Assembly (NCBI GenBank): GCA_934433135.1
Contig: CAKRZO010000002.1
Coordinates: forward strand, 186,001 to 250,000
Source: an uncultured Acetatifactor sp.
GTDB taxonomy: Bacteria > Bacillota > Clostridia > Lachnospirales > Lachnospiraceae
DNA: 64,000 nucleotides
Reading direction: 5' to 3'
Shown: positions 1 to 7,166 of the stretch, one piece after another
How positions within the stretch are numbered: the first letter of the stretch is position 1
Layout of the letters: each line of letters begins with the position of its first letter
Translations under genes and position numbers: made by a program
The notes under the pieces: generated by a model
Databases searched by the model: none
Seen by the model: the letters and a program-made list of their open reading frames with translations, nothing else
Told to the model about the DNA's origin: nothing

Positions 1-1
1 A

Positions 2-2164
2 AGCCTCCTGACAGAGGATATTCCTTCGGCCATAGGGTTGCGCCTTCTGGAACGAAAACATCCCATGCTGTCGGCCATGCCTGCCGCTGTACGGATCTGG
101 GTCGGTCTCAACGGATTTAACGGGATTGGGGACGGCCTTAATGACTTTAACGGGATCAGGGACGGAGAACATACGGAGCCGTTTTGTCCGGTAACACCGG
201 TAACGGTAGGAGAGGGGAAACGTTATTTGATGCAGTACCGGGAGAATCACCCGGTTTACCCATTGCCGGAAGAAGAGATTCCGGCCGGGGACGGGAAGAA
301 AGTGATCGAAGCAAAGGAAGTCTGGTTCCGGTACGAAAAGGATCTGCCCGATGTGGTAAAGGGATTGGATCTTACGCTTAGAGAAGGAGATTTCCTGGCC
401 ATTCTGGGAGGAAACGGAACCGGCAAGACAACTTCCTTAAAACTGTTGGCGGAGAGCATCAGGCCTTACCGCGGACGGATTACCGTGGATGGCAAAGTTG
501 CCATGCTTGCCCAGAATCCCCAGACTTTGTTTGTGAAAAAAACGGTTCGGGAAGATTTGTTTGAGATTACCGGAAAAAAAGGGGATGCACCGGAACGAGT
601 AAATGCAATGCTGAAAGCCTGCGTACTGGAAGGCCTGGAAGAGCGGCACCCTTATGATTTGTCCGGCGGGGAGCAGCAAAGAGCGGCGCTTGCCAAGGTT
701 CTGCTGACGGATCCGGACATTCTTTTTCTGGATGAACCCACGAAGGGACTGGACGGAGAGTGCAAAAAAATGCTGGCTGCCATTCTAAAGGGGCTGCAAA
801 GCCGGGGAAAGACGATTCTCATGGTCAGTCACGATATCGAATTCTGTGCGGAGAATGTGCCCAAATGCGCTCTTTTCTTTGACGGAAGCATCATTGCCGC
901 AGACCGCACGAGACCTTTTTTCGCCGGAAACCATTTCTACACAACAGCTGCCAACCGAATGACACGGGAATTCCTGCCGGAAGCGGTTACGGTGGCGGAT
1001 GTCCTTGCCGCTTTTGGGGCAAAGATAGGTACAGAGCAAGCAGGGACCAAGGCGGATGTGGAGAGAGCAAATGCCAAGGCAGATACAGCGGATGCAGGAA
1101 AAGCCGAAACAACGGCGGATACGAAGAAAGCGGACTTAAAAGCGGGTACAGAACAAGCGGGCACCAAGGCGGATGCAGGAAAAACAGAAAGAAAGCAGGC
1201 TGGTGGCGGAGAACGGAACCCGGGAAAACTCCCTCTGTGGCGGAAACTTCTTTCTGTGCTGGCAGGCACAGGGGCTTTTCTCATTTTCTTAAAAACCATG
1301 GGAGTTACCAGCCTTTCCGGAAGTATTACCGCATCCGGCATTACGGATAAGGGAAAGGCGCAGTTATATCTTTGCGTTTTCTTTATTGCCTGCCTTCTGG
1401 TCATGTTTTTGTCTCTGGGATCTTTGAGCAAACCCATTGAGTTGGAGAATACCCGGAAGAAGGGGAAATTACCGAAAAGAACCGTAGCCGCATCTGTGAT
1501 GATTCTTCTGCTGGCTCCGGTAACGCTTTTTGCGGGTGTTTTTTACCTGAGCAATAAGCAGTATTATATTACATCGCTTCTGGTGTTAATTGAGTGTATG
1601 CTTCCTTTTTTCCTGGTTTTTGAGGGAAGAAAGCCCAAAGCGCGGGAACTGGTGCTGGTGGCGGTTCTGTGTGCCATCGGTGTGGCAGGACGGGGAGCTT
1701 TCTTTATGCTGCCGCAGTTTAAGCCGGTAATGGCCTTAACGATTATCAGCGGCGTTGCACTGGGCGGGGAAACCGGTTTTTTGGTAGGCGCGGTTACCAT
1801 GCTGGCCTCCAATATGCTTTTTTCTCAGGGGCCCTGGACGCCCTGGCAGATGTTTTCCATGGGAATCATAGGGTATCTGGCCGGCGTCTTTTTTCAGAAA
1901 GGCTGGCTTCGCCCGAGAGTGGACTCTTTGTGCATTTTCGGTATGCTGTCTGCAATCTTAATTTACGGTGGACTGATGAATCCGGCGTCCGCCCTGATCT
2001 GGGGAAGCGGATCCTTAAACGGGAAAATGCTTCTGACCTATTATATCTCCGGTTTTCCGATGGATTGCATCCAGGGGGCGGCAACAGTCATTTTCCTTTT
2101 GGCAGGTGCACGTCCCATGCTGGAAAAACTGGATCGGGTAAAAATAAAGTACGGCCTGATATAA
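2..2164 (+). CDS. ECF-type transporter: C-terminal ABC ATPase fused to S-component-like membrane domain (5' end outside window)
   Basis: The reading frame is open to the left edge. The first residues (LTEDIPSAIGLRLLERKHPM, then PSA/AVRI-like) look like the tail of a first ABC ATPase domain, so this is the 3' part of a tandem-ATPase gene. A TTG at 38 is only an internal codon. An ABC domain follows: Walker A GGNGTGKTT near codon 140, signature LSGGEQQR, Walker B ILFLDEP, switch SHD. After it come a charged Ala/Lys/Asp linker, two hydrophobic segments, and a C-terminal block of about six membrane segments containing GPWTPWQM, as in ECF substrate-binding S components. Known for the family: ATP-driven import of vitamins or metals through a small S subunit. 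Here energy and substrate subunits appear fused in one chain. The substrate is not assigned. Two inter-domain linkers contain short direct repeats. It ends at a terminator shared with pyrI. Confidence 0.85.
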   Translation, partial: SLLTEDIPSAIGLRLLERKHPMLSAMPAAVRIWVGLNGFNGIGDGLNDFNGIRDGEHTEPFCPVTPVTVGEGKRYLMQYRENHPVYPLPEEEIPAGDGKKVIEAKEVWFRYEKDLPDVVKGLDLTLREGDFLAILGGNGTGKTTSLKLLAESIRPYRGRITVDGKVAMLAQNPQTLFVKKTVREDLFEITGKKGDAPERVNAMLKACVLEGLEERHPYDLSGGEQQRAALAKVLLTDPDILFLDEPTKGLDGECKKMLAAILKGLQSRGKTILMVSHDIEFCAENVPKCALFFDGSIIAADRTRPFFAGNHFYTTAANRMTREFLPEAVTVADVLAAFGAKIGTEQAGTKADVERANAKADTADAGKAETTADTKKADLKAGTEQAGTKADAGKTERKQAGGGERNPGKLPLWRKLLSVLAGTGAFLIFLKTMGVTSLSGSITASGITDKGKAQLYLCVFFIACLLVMFLSLGSLSKPIELENTRKKGKLPKRTVAASVMILLLAPVTLFAGVFYLSNKQYYITSLLVLIECMLPFFLVFEGRKPKARELVLVAVLCAIGVAGRGAFFMLPQFKPVMALTIISGVALGGETGFLVGAVTMLASNMLFSQGPWTPWQMFSMGIIGYLAGVFFQKGWLRPRVDSLCIFGMLSAILIYGGLMNPASALIWGSGSLNGKMLLTYYISGFPMDCIQGAATVIFLLAGARPMLEKLDRVKIKYGLI

Positions 2165-2196
2165 AAAAAGAATCCTGCAAGCAGGATTCTTTTTTC
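2163..2196. terminator. Bidirectional intrinsic terminator between ECF gene and pyrI
   Basis: AGAATCCTG (2169-2177) pairs with CAGGATTCT (2182-2190) around a CAAG loop. It is flanked by an A-run on the left and a T-run on the right, so it can end transcription of both convergent genes. Confidence 0.9.
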
Positions 2197-2634
2197 TTAC
2201 TTCGGCTGCCTTTCGGTGTATTTTTCATCACAGTATTTGCAACGGTAAATTTCCTTTTTTTCATCGGCAAGATAAAAGACATGGGGAAGTCCCTGCTCGA
2301 TGGAAGTGATACATCTGGGATTGCGGCATCGGATAATATTTTTGATCTGTTTGGGCAGAGTCAGTTCCTTTTTGGCAACGATGTTTCCGTCCTTAATCAC
2401 GTTTACGGTGATGTTATGGTCAATAAAAGCCAGGACATCCAGATTCAGGGTATTGATGTCACATTCGACCTTCAGAATGTCTTTTTTTCCTAATTTTTCG
2501 CTTCTGGCATTTTTGATGATTGCCACCGTGCAGTCCAGTTTGTCCAACTGGAGCTGCTCGTAAATCGCCAGACTTTTGCCGGCCTTGATATGATCCAGAA
2601 CGAAACCTTCTTCGATTTTACCTACGTTTAACAT
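2197..2634 (-). CDS. pyrI: Aspartate carbamoyltransferase regulatory chain
   Basis: PyrI subunit of ATCase, which binds nucleotide effectors and holds catalytic trimers together in pyrimidine synthesis. The protein starts MLNVGKIEEGFVLDHI and has the N-terminal effector-binding fold. It ends with the zinc domain CRNPRC ... CKYC, the four structural cysteines. It follows pyrB directly with the ribosome site inside the pyrB end. The start is taken at 2634 by homology with family N-termini. ATG at 2646 and TTG at 2670 are in frame, but 2646 abuts the AGGA and 2670 lies within pyrB. About 145 aa, normal for the family. Presence of PyrI implies an allosterically controlled ATCase. Confidence 0.93.
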   Translation of the reverse strand: MLNVGKIEEGFVLDHIKAGKSLAIYEQLQLDKLDCTVAIIKNARSEKLGKKDILKVECDINTLNLDVLAFIDHNITVNVIKDGNIVAKKELTLPKQIKNIIRCRNPRCITSIEQGLPHVFYLADEKKEIYRCKYCDEKYTERQPK

Positions 2635-2662
2635 ATAAAGCACCATTCCTTTCCGAAAGAGT

Positions 2663-3574
2663 TTAAGCAAGACCTAAAAGGGTTAAGATTAAGGCCATCC
2701 GGGTATAAACGCCGTACTGCACCTGCTTGAAATAAGCGGCTCTGGGATCATCATCGATTTCCACGGAGATTTCATTGACTCTGGGCAGGGGATGAAGCAC
2801 CAGCATATCTTTTTTGGCAAGAGCCATCTTTGCGGTATCCAGAATGTAGAAATCTTTCAGGCGTACGTAATCTTCTTCGTTAAAGAAACGCTCCTTCTGC
2901 ACTCTGGTCATGTAAAGCAGATCCAGGCGTCCGATGACGTCTTCCAGACGGATGGATTCTTCGTAGGGAATGTTTTTGCTTTTAAGCATATCCGTGATGT
3001 AGTCCGGAACTCGAAGCTCTTCCGGAGAGATGAAGAGGAAGCGGATATTTTCATAACGGGACAGCGCATGGATCAGGGAATGAACGGTACGTCCGAATTT
3101 CAGATCGCCGCACAGACCGATGGTGAAATCATTCAGACGTCCCTTAAGGCTCCTTATGGTGAAAAGATCCGTCAGTGTCTGGGTGGGGTGTTGGTGTCCG
3201 CCGTCTCCGGCATTGATAACGGGGATGCCGGATTTTACCGCGGCGACCATGGGAGCGCCTTCTTTGGGATGGCGCATGGCGCAGATATCGGCATAACAGG
3301 AGATGACCCGTATGGTATCCGAGACGCTTTCTCCCTTGGATGCGGAGGAAGATGCAGCATCGGAGAAACCGATGACCCTGCCGCCCAGTCTTGTCATGGC
3401 GGATTCAAAGCTTAAACGGGTACGGGTGCTGGGCTCGTAGAAGCAGGTGGCGAGAATTTTGCCGTCACAGGCATGGGCATAGGAAGCCGGATTTTTTTCA
3501 ATGTCCCCGGCAAGGGTAAATAACTGTTCCAGTTCGTCTGTTGAAAAGTCCAGAGGACTCATTAAATGTCTCAT
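2663..3574 (-). CDS. pyrB: Aspartate carbamoyltransferase catalytic chain
   Basis: Catalytic ATCase subunit (303 aa, standard length). It condenses carbamoyl phosphate and aspartate to N-carbamoyl-aspartate, the first committed pyrimidine step. The carbamoyl-phosphate loop YEPSTRTRLSFESA lies near residues 48-61, and HPTQTLTDLFT and VLHPLPRVNEI carry the remaining active-site residues. The start ATG has GGAGG just upstream. It forms a two-gene operon with pyrI. A hairpin lies immediately upstream (3611-3630) and could be the terminator of the preceding nitroreductase gene or a UTP-type attenuator for pyrBI. No PyrR binding-loop consensus was recognised. Confidence 0.97.
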   Translation of the reverse strand: MRHLMSPLDFSTDELEQLFTLAGDIEKNPASYAHACDGKILATCFYEPSTRTRLSFESAMTRLGGRVIGFSDAASSSASKGESVSDTIRVISCYADICAMRHPKEGAPMVAAVKSGIPVINAGDGGHQHPTQTLTDLFTIRSLKGRLNDFTIGLCGDLKFGRTVHSLIHALSRYENIRFLFISPEELRVPDYITDMLKSKNIPYEESIRLEDVIGRLDLLYMTRVQKERFFNEEDYVRLKDFYILDTAKMALAKKDMLVLHPLPRVNEISVEIDDDPRAAYFKQVQYGVYTRMALILTLLGLA

Positions 3575-3610
3575 AAAACCTCCATAATCATAAGATATTT
3601 ATTAGAAAAG

Positions 3611-3630
3611 CCGAAGAGAAAAACTCTTCG
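3611..3630 (-). terminator. Hairpin between nitroreductase gene and pyrB
   Basis: CGAAGAG (3612-3618) pairs with CTCTTCG (3624-3630) around AAAAA. Read on the minus strand it is followed by GCTTTTC. It most simply terminates the nitroreductase transcript, but its position 40 nt upstream of pyrB also fits an attenuator. Confidence 0.65.
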
Positions 3631-3640
3631 ACTTTGGAAT

Positions 3641-4189
3641 TTACTGAAAAGATAAAAGATCATCCGTACTCTTACGTCTGGGAGCAACGGGAGATTCTGC
3701 AGGATATCCGATCGGGATCAGTGCAACCAGATCCTGATTCTCGGGAACGGAAAGTACTTCGGAAGCTTTGTCCTGATCAAAGATTCCCATGATAACGGTT
3801 CCGAGACCCTGCTCATAAGCGGCAAGGCAGAAAGCTTCGCTTGCAACCCCGGCATCGAACATCTGCCAGGAATCCTTACGAAAAGTAGTATAGGACCCAT
3901 CGCGTTCGAAACCGCAACGTCCTTTGATTACCGTAACGGCAATTACCATAGGCGCCTGTGCCATAATGGCACCGTTTCCCGGATAAGCGCTTGTGCAGTG
4001 GGAAAGTTTTTCTTTTTGCTCGCCCTCCACCGCAATATAACGGACAATCTGTGTATTTTTCCAGCTGGGAGCATAAGAAGCAGCAGCGACAATCCGGGTC
4101 AACAATTCATGTGAGACCGTCTGATCCGTAAACTTACGGATGCTTCTGCGTCCTGTAATACATTCATTTGCTGTCATATCAATCACCAT
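3641..4189 (-). CDS. Nitroreductase family protein (FMN-dependent)
   Basis: A 182-aa nitroreductase-fold flavoprotein. The N-terminal motif RRSIRKF (FMN phosphate binding) and the segment SYAPSWKNTQ, where FMN and substrate contacts normally lie, are typical. The C-terminal AYEQGLGTVIMGIFDQ and ALIPIGYPAE also fit. Family members reduce nitro compounds, quinones or enones with NAD(P)H; the substrate here is unknown. The start is uncertain: ATG 4189 sits one base from AGAAAGG, and ATG 4177 is 13 bases away. It has its own terminator and is monocistronic. The gene lies divergent from the PH-domain gene, with about 215 bp between them. Confidence 0.9.
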   Translation of the reverse strand: MVIDMTANECITGRRSIRKFTDQTVSHELLTRIVAAASYAPSWKNTQIVRYIAVEGEQKEKLSHCTSAYPGNGAIMAQAPMVIAVTVIKGRCGFERDGSYTTFRKDSWQMFDAGVASEAFCLAAYEQGLGTVIMGIFDQDKASEVLSVPENQDLVALIPIGYPAESPVAPRRKSTDDLLSFQ

Positions 4190-4283
4190 ACCTTTCTTGA
4201 CCTTGCAAAGTATTTTTCAGCCGTTTGCCTTCCTATCATAGCATGTAATGAGAGGATGTGCAATCTTTTTTTCACGGAAATGC

Positions 4284-4313
4284 TTTACAGATCTCCCGGT
4301 TTTATCTTATAAT
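4284..4313 (+). promoter_or_regulatory. SigA-type promoter for PH-domain gene
   Basis: TTTACA at 4284-4289, an 18-bp spacer and a perfect TATAAT at 4308-4313, about 80 bp ahead of the coding start. Confidence 0.75.
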
Positions 4314-4404
4314 AGAGCTTACCGGAGTTTGAAGCGGCGATTGTTTTTTTAAAAGTCCAAAGAGACTGAAAAGCCGCCGGAAAGCAGGAAGGAGGATGCC
4401 GGAA

Positions 4405-4770
4405 ATGAGTTTTGCGGAAAGAAAGAGATGGCTGTTTTTGGGACTGCCGTTTACCTTTACAAAGTATCGGATCAGAGAAGATATGATTACCATTAACAGT
4501 GGTTTCTTGAAGTCGGTGGAAAATGACTGTTATATGTATAAGGTGCAGGATGTGCAGCTGACGGCCACTTTAGGAGAGAAGCTGTTCGGATTGGCAACCG
4601 TAGTTTGTTATACCGGTGACACCACGCATCCGTTGTTGAAGATGGAACATATCAAGAATGCCCGCAGCATTAAGGAGTTTATCTTAAAAGAATCCGAGGA
4701 GGCCAGAATGAAAAGGAGAACCGTAAATATGCTGGATATCGGTTCTCAGGATATGGACGAGGCGGATTAG
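4405..4770 (+). CDS. Bacterial PH-domain protein (YdbS/YdbT-like)
   Basis: About 121 aa, cytosolic. The segment RIREDMITINSGFLKSVEND followed by MYKVQDVQLTATLGEKLFG is the pattern of the bacterial PH domain bPH2, where a beta-rich core follows 'tinsG'. No membrane segments precede it, unlike YdbS, so it is a soluble single-domain version with a charged C-terminal helix (EESEEARMKRRT). Start chosen at 4405, not 4396: AGGAGG at 4390-4395 is directly adjacent to ATG 4396 but 9 bases from ATG 4405. Its stop codon overlaps that of the convergent CmpB-type gene. Molecular role unknown. Confidence 0.75.
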   Translation: MSFAERKRWLFLGLPFTFTKYRIREDMITINSGFLKSVENDCYMYKVQDVQLTATLGEKLFGLATVVCYTGDTTHPLLKMEHIKNARSIKEFILKESEEARMKRRTVNMLDIGSQDMDEAD

Positions 4771-5192
4771 GAAGAGGAGTTCTTTTGCAGAAGGGATTCG
4801 AAGAACAGACCGGCTAAAAACCAGAAGGGCGCATAGTCCAGGCGGACGACCTGGTGAATATTCCAACGGGAGCGTCTGTAATTCCAGGGGCATAAAGCGT
4901 GCTTTGAAAGCAGTCTGCCGGAAGCGTATTCCGTGGAAAAGATCATGGACATATAGGTAAGGCCTCTCAGCCATGCAGGCGTTTTTTTGAGCAGTGCGGC
5001 CAGAGGACGAAAAACGGCAGCGCAGCCATAGATGGGGAACATCCAAAGAGAGGTGGTTCCCTTTAACTGCATGTCCCGGCGTCTTAAAGAGGCAAGGGCA
5101 GTGAAGCAGATTTCCATGCACCAGCCGGTGAGACCGCATTTGAGGAAATCTTTTCCGAAGGTTTGGAAAAAATGTGTGGAGTGTGTCGACAT
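4767..5192 (-). CDS. Putative ABC-transporter type IV / CmpB-family membrane protein
   Basis: A 141-aa membrane protein of the Clostridia family annotated as putative ABC transporter permease (CmpB type). Recognisable family motifs are GWCMEICFT, KGTTSLWMFPIYG, the CPWNYRRSRWNI segment and a C-terminal FWFLAGLFFE. About four hydrophobic segments are visible. ATG 5192 is preceded by AGGGGA with suitable spacing. The function of the family is not established, and no ATPase is adjacent. It is divergent from the ArsR-type gene at 5362 with 169 bp between, so that regulator may control it (inference). The stop codons of this gene and the PH-domain gene overlap. Confidence 0.75.
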   Translation of the reverse strand: MSTHSTHFFQTFGKDFLKCGLTGWCMEICFTALASLRRRDMQLKGTTSLWMFPIYGCAAVFRPLAALLKKTPAWLRGLTYMSMIFSTEYASGRLLSKHALCPWNYRRSRWNIHQVVRLDYAPFWFLAGLFFESLLQKNSSS

Positions 5193-5258
5193 AAAATCAT
5201 TCCCCTTTCTGTTTTTAAGGAATCGGATGACTCAGCAGATTCGGACTTACGATACCAA

Positions 5259-5275
5259 ATGAGAGTGACCCTCAT
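5259..5275. promoter_or_regulatory. Imperfect palindrome, candidate ArsR operator
   Basis: ATGAG-agtgacc-CTCAT lies between the divergent CmpB-type and ArsR genes. Its size and place fit an operator, but it does not match a known ArsR-family consensus closely. Confidence 0.3.
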
Positions 5276-5361
5276 ATCAACAGTATTTCCCAAATGAAAG
5301 AAAGAATACCGAAAAAGGCAGCAAAAAGAATATAACAGCAGAATAAGGAAGGCAAAGGAAG

Positions 5362-5712
5362 ATGGAACAGGAACAGAATGAGTTTTTGCATGTAAAAGAA
5401 AAAACTTTACAGAAGATTGACGAAAAGATGCCTCCGGAAGAAGAATTGCAGGATCTGGCTGAATTTTACAAGGTATTCGGAGATGCAACCAGACTGAAAA
5501 TATTGTATCTGCTCTGGTGCTCGGAATTGTGCGTCCTGGATATTGCGGGGATTCTGGGAATTTCCCAGTCGGCGATTTCCCACCAGCTGAGGATTTTAAA
5601 GCAGATGGATCTGGTGAAAAACCGCAGGGAAGGAAAGACGATATTTTACTCTCTGGCGGATTCGCATATTGTGACGATTTTAAGTCAGGGACAGGATCAT
5701 ATTGAAGAGTAA
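5362..5712 (+). CDS. ArsR/SmtB-family metal-responsive repressor
   Basis: A 116-aa winged-helix regulator. The recognition helix is GISQSAISHQLRILKQMDLV, followed by the wing NRREGKTIFYSL. The C-terminal helix reads DSHIVTILSQGQDHIEE: Asp-x-His, then His 11 residues later and Glu 3 after that. This matches the spacing of the SmtB zinc site (Asp104, His106, His117, Glu120). The alpha-3 site has ELCVLD, with only one of the usual cysteine pair. I infer a zinc-type alpha-5 sensor. No metal exporter is adjacent; the divergent CmpB-type gene is the nearest candidate target. The ribosome site is AAAGGAAG. Confidence 0.88.
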   Translation: MEQEQNEFLHVKEKTLQKIDEKMPPEEELQDLAEFYKVFGDATRLKILYLLWCSELCVLDIAGILGISQSAISHQLRILKQMDLVKNRREGKTIFYSLADSHIVTILSQGQDHIEE

Positions 5713-5727
5713 GAAGTTTTATAAAAA

Positions 5728-5892
5728 GTAAAAGTTCAGACGCGCCTATTCGTAAAATCGCGCTTTCAGCGCTCTCCGCTGCTGCGCAGCTATTTTTACT
5801 AATGGATCCGGCGCTAAGCTCATACGTTCATGCAGACAGATTCTCATGCAAGCATGAAATCTGCCCACAAGAACGTATGTCTGAACTGTTAC
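5728..5892. repeat. MITE-like palindromic intergenic element (full copy)
   Basis: The ends are 14-bp inverted repeats with one mismatch: GTAAAAGTTCAGAC (5728-5741) and GTCTGAACTGTTAC (5879-5892). Inside is a second inverted pair, CATACGTTC (5821-5829) and GAACGTATG (5871-5879), closing a hairpin whose core is CAGATT..TCATGC-AA-GCATGA..ATCTG. The left arm recurs at 22314-22373, and the right arm recurs inverted at 16907-16973. It has no coding capacity. Confidence 0.85.
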
Positions 5893-5949
5893 AACAAAAA
5901 CATACGGCATAAAAAAGGTAGAATAAGCCGGGGAAAATGAGGAAGCAGC

Positions 5950-7074
5950 ATGGATTTACAGGAATTAAGAGGGCAGATTGACGAGATTGATGCGGCAATT
6001 GTGGATTTGTATGAGAAACGAATGGGAATCTGTGAAAAAGTAGCGGAATACAAAATCGAAACCGGGAAGCAGGTTCTTGACAGACAGCGAGAGGCGAATA
6101 AGCTGGCCGCGATAAGCGCTCTTGCCCATGATGAGTTTAATAAAAGAGGGGTAGAAGAACTGTTTGAGCAGATCATGTCCATGAGCCGCAAGCGGCAATA
6201 TCAGCTTTTGGAGCAGCATGGAGAAGGGATGAAACTTCCTTTTATCGGCGTGGACAGGCTTAAGAAGGAAAATGCAAAAGTGGTCTACCAGGGAGCGGAA
6301 GGCGCATATTCTCATGCGGCAGTGGAACGGTTCTTTTTAAGGAAAGCAGACAGCTTTGCCGTAGATACGTTTCGGCAGGCGATGGAGGCGTTAGAGGACG
6401 GACGGGCGGATTTCGCGGTTCTTCCCATTGAAAATTCCACGGCAGGAATTGTGAGCGAAATCTATGATCTGCTGGTGGAATTCGAAAATTATATTGTAGG
6501 AGAACAGATTATCCGGATTGAACATTGTCTGCTTGGGCTGCCGGGTACGAAGATGGAAGAGATTCGTACTGTTTATTCCCATCCCCAGTCCCTGATGCAG
6601 AGCGCCCGGTATTTGAGAAATCATGACTGGAAGCAGATCGGGATGCAGAACAATGCGTTTGCAGCCAAAAAAGTAGCGCAGGAAAAAGATAAGACCCAGG
6701 CCGCCATTGCAGGAGAACATGCGGCGGAAATTTACGGACTGGAGATTCTTGAGAAGGGGATTAACCAGGAAGAGAATAATTCCACCCGTTTTATCATAGT
6801 AACCGGGCAGAAGATTTTTCAAAAGGATGCAAAGAAGATCAGCATCTGTTTTGAAGTACCGCATAAGAGCGGTTCCCTGTATCGTATTTTATCGCATTTT
6901 ATTTATAATGATTTGAATATGACGAAAATCGAAAGCCGCCCGATAGAGGACCGAACCTGGGAATACCGCTTTTTTATTGATTTTGAAGGAAATCTTGCAG
7001 ATACGGCAGTCAGAAATGCTTTGCGCGGACTCAGGGAAGAGACCAGAAATATGAAAATACTGGGGAATTATTAA
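5950..7074 (+). CDS. pheA: Bifunctional chorismate mutase / prephenate dehydratase
   Basis: A 374-aa P-protein making phenylpyruvate for phenylalanine synthesis. Residues 1-90 are an AroQ chorismate mutase with Arg7, Arg24, Lys35, Asp44 and Arg47 in the active-site pattern. Residues about 112-290 are prephenate dehydratase: YQGAEGAYSHAAV, LPIENSTAGIV, and NNSTRF with the catalytic Thr. Residues about 297-374 are an ACT domain with PHKSGSLY and ESRP, the phenylalanine-binding motifs (GSLY instead of the common GALV). The ribosome site GAGGAAG precedes ATG. No other aromatic pathway gene is nearby. It is followed by the DUF815 gene after a 92-bp gap. Confidence 0.96.
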   Translation: MDLQELRGQIDEIDAAIVDLYEKRMGICEKVAEYKIETGKQVLDRQREANKLAAISALAHDEFNKRGVEELFEQIMSMSRKRQYQLLEQHGEGMKLPFIGVDRLKKENAKVVYQGAEGAYSHAAVERFFLRKADSFAVDTFRQAMEALEDGRADFAVLPIENSTAGIVSEIYDLLVEFENYIVGEQIIRIEHCLLGLPGTKMEEIRTVYSHPQSLMQSARYLRNHDWKQIGMQNNAFAAKKVAQEKDKTQAAIAGEHAAEIYGLEILEKGINQEENNSTRFIIVTGQKIFQKDAKKISICFEVPHKSGSLYRILSHFIYNDLNMTKIESRPIEDRTWEYRFFIDFEGNLADTAVRNALRGLREETRNMKILGNY

Positions 7075-7166
7075 TCTGTGAGAGAATGGTATCGGGGAAG
7101 CGATCTTCGGAGAAAAGGAAATGCTCCGGAGTGGAAGAATAAGAAGAGAAGAACGGAAACAGTGGA

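Noticed and set aside
1020..1205. Repeats in the ECF linker as a mobile or CRISPR-like array
   Set aside because: They are in-frame low-complexity codons (GTEQAGTKAD) in a coding linker, without spacers.
1930..2493. A 187-codon plus-strand frame across the ECF gene end and pyrI
   Set aside because: It spans a strong terminator and overlaps two real genes; no domain.
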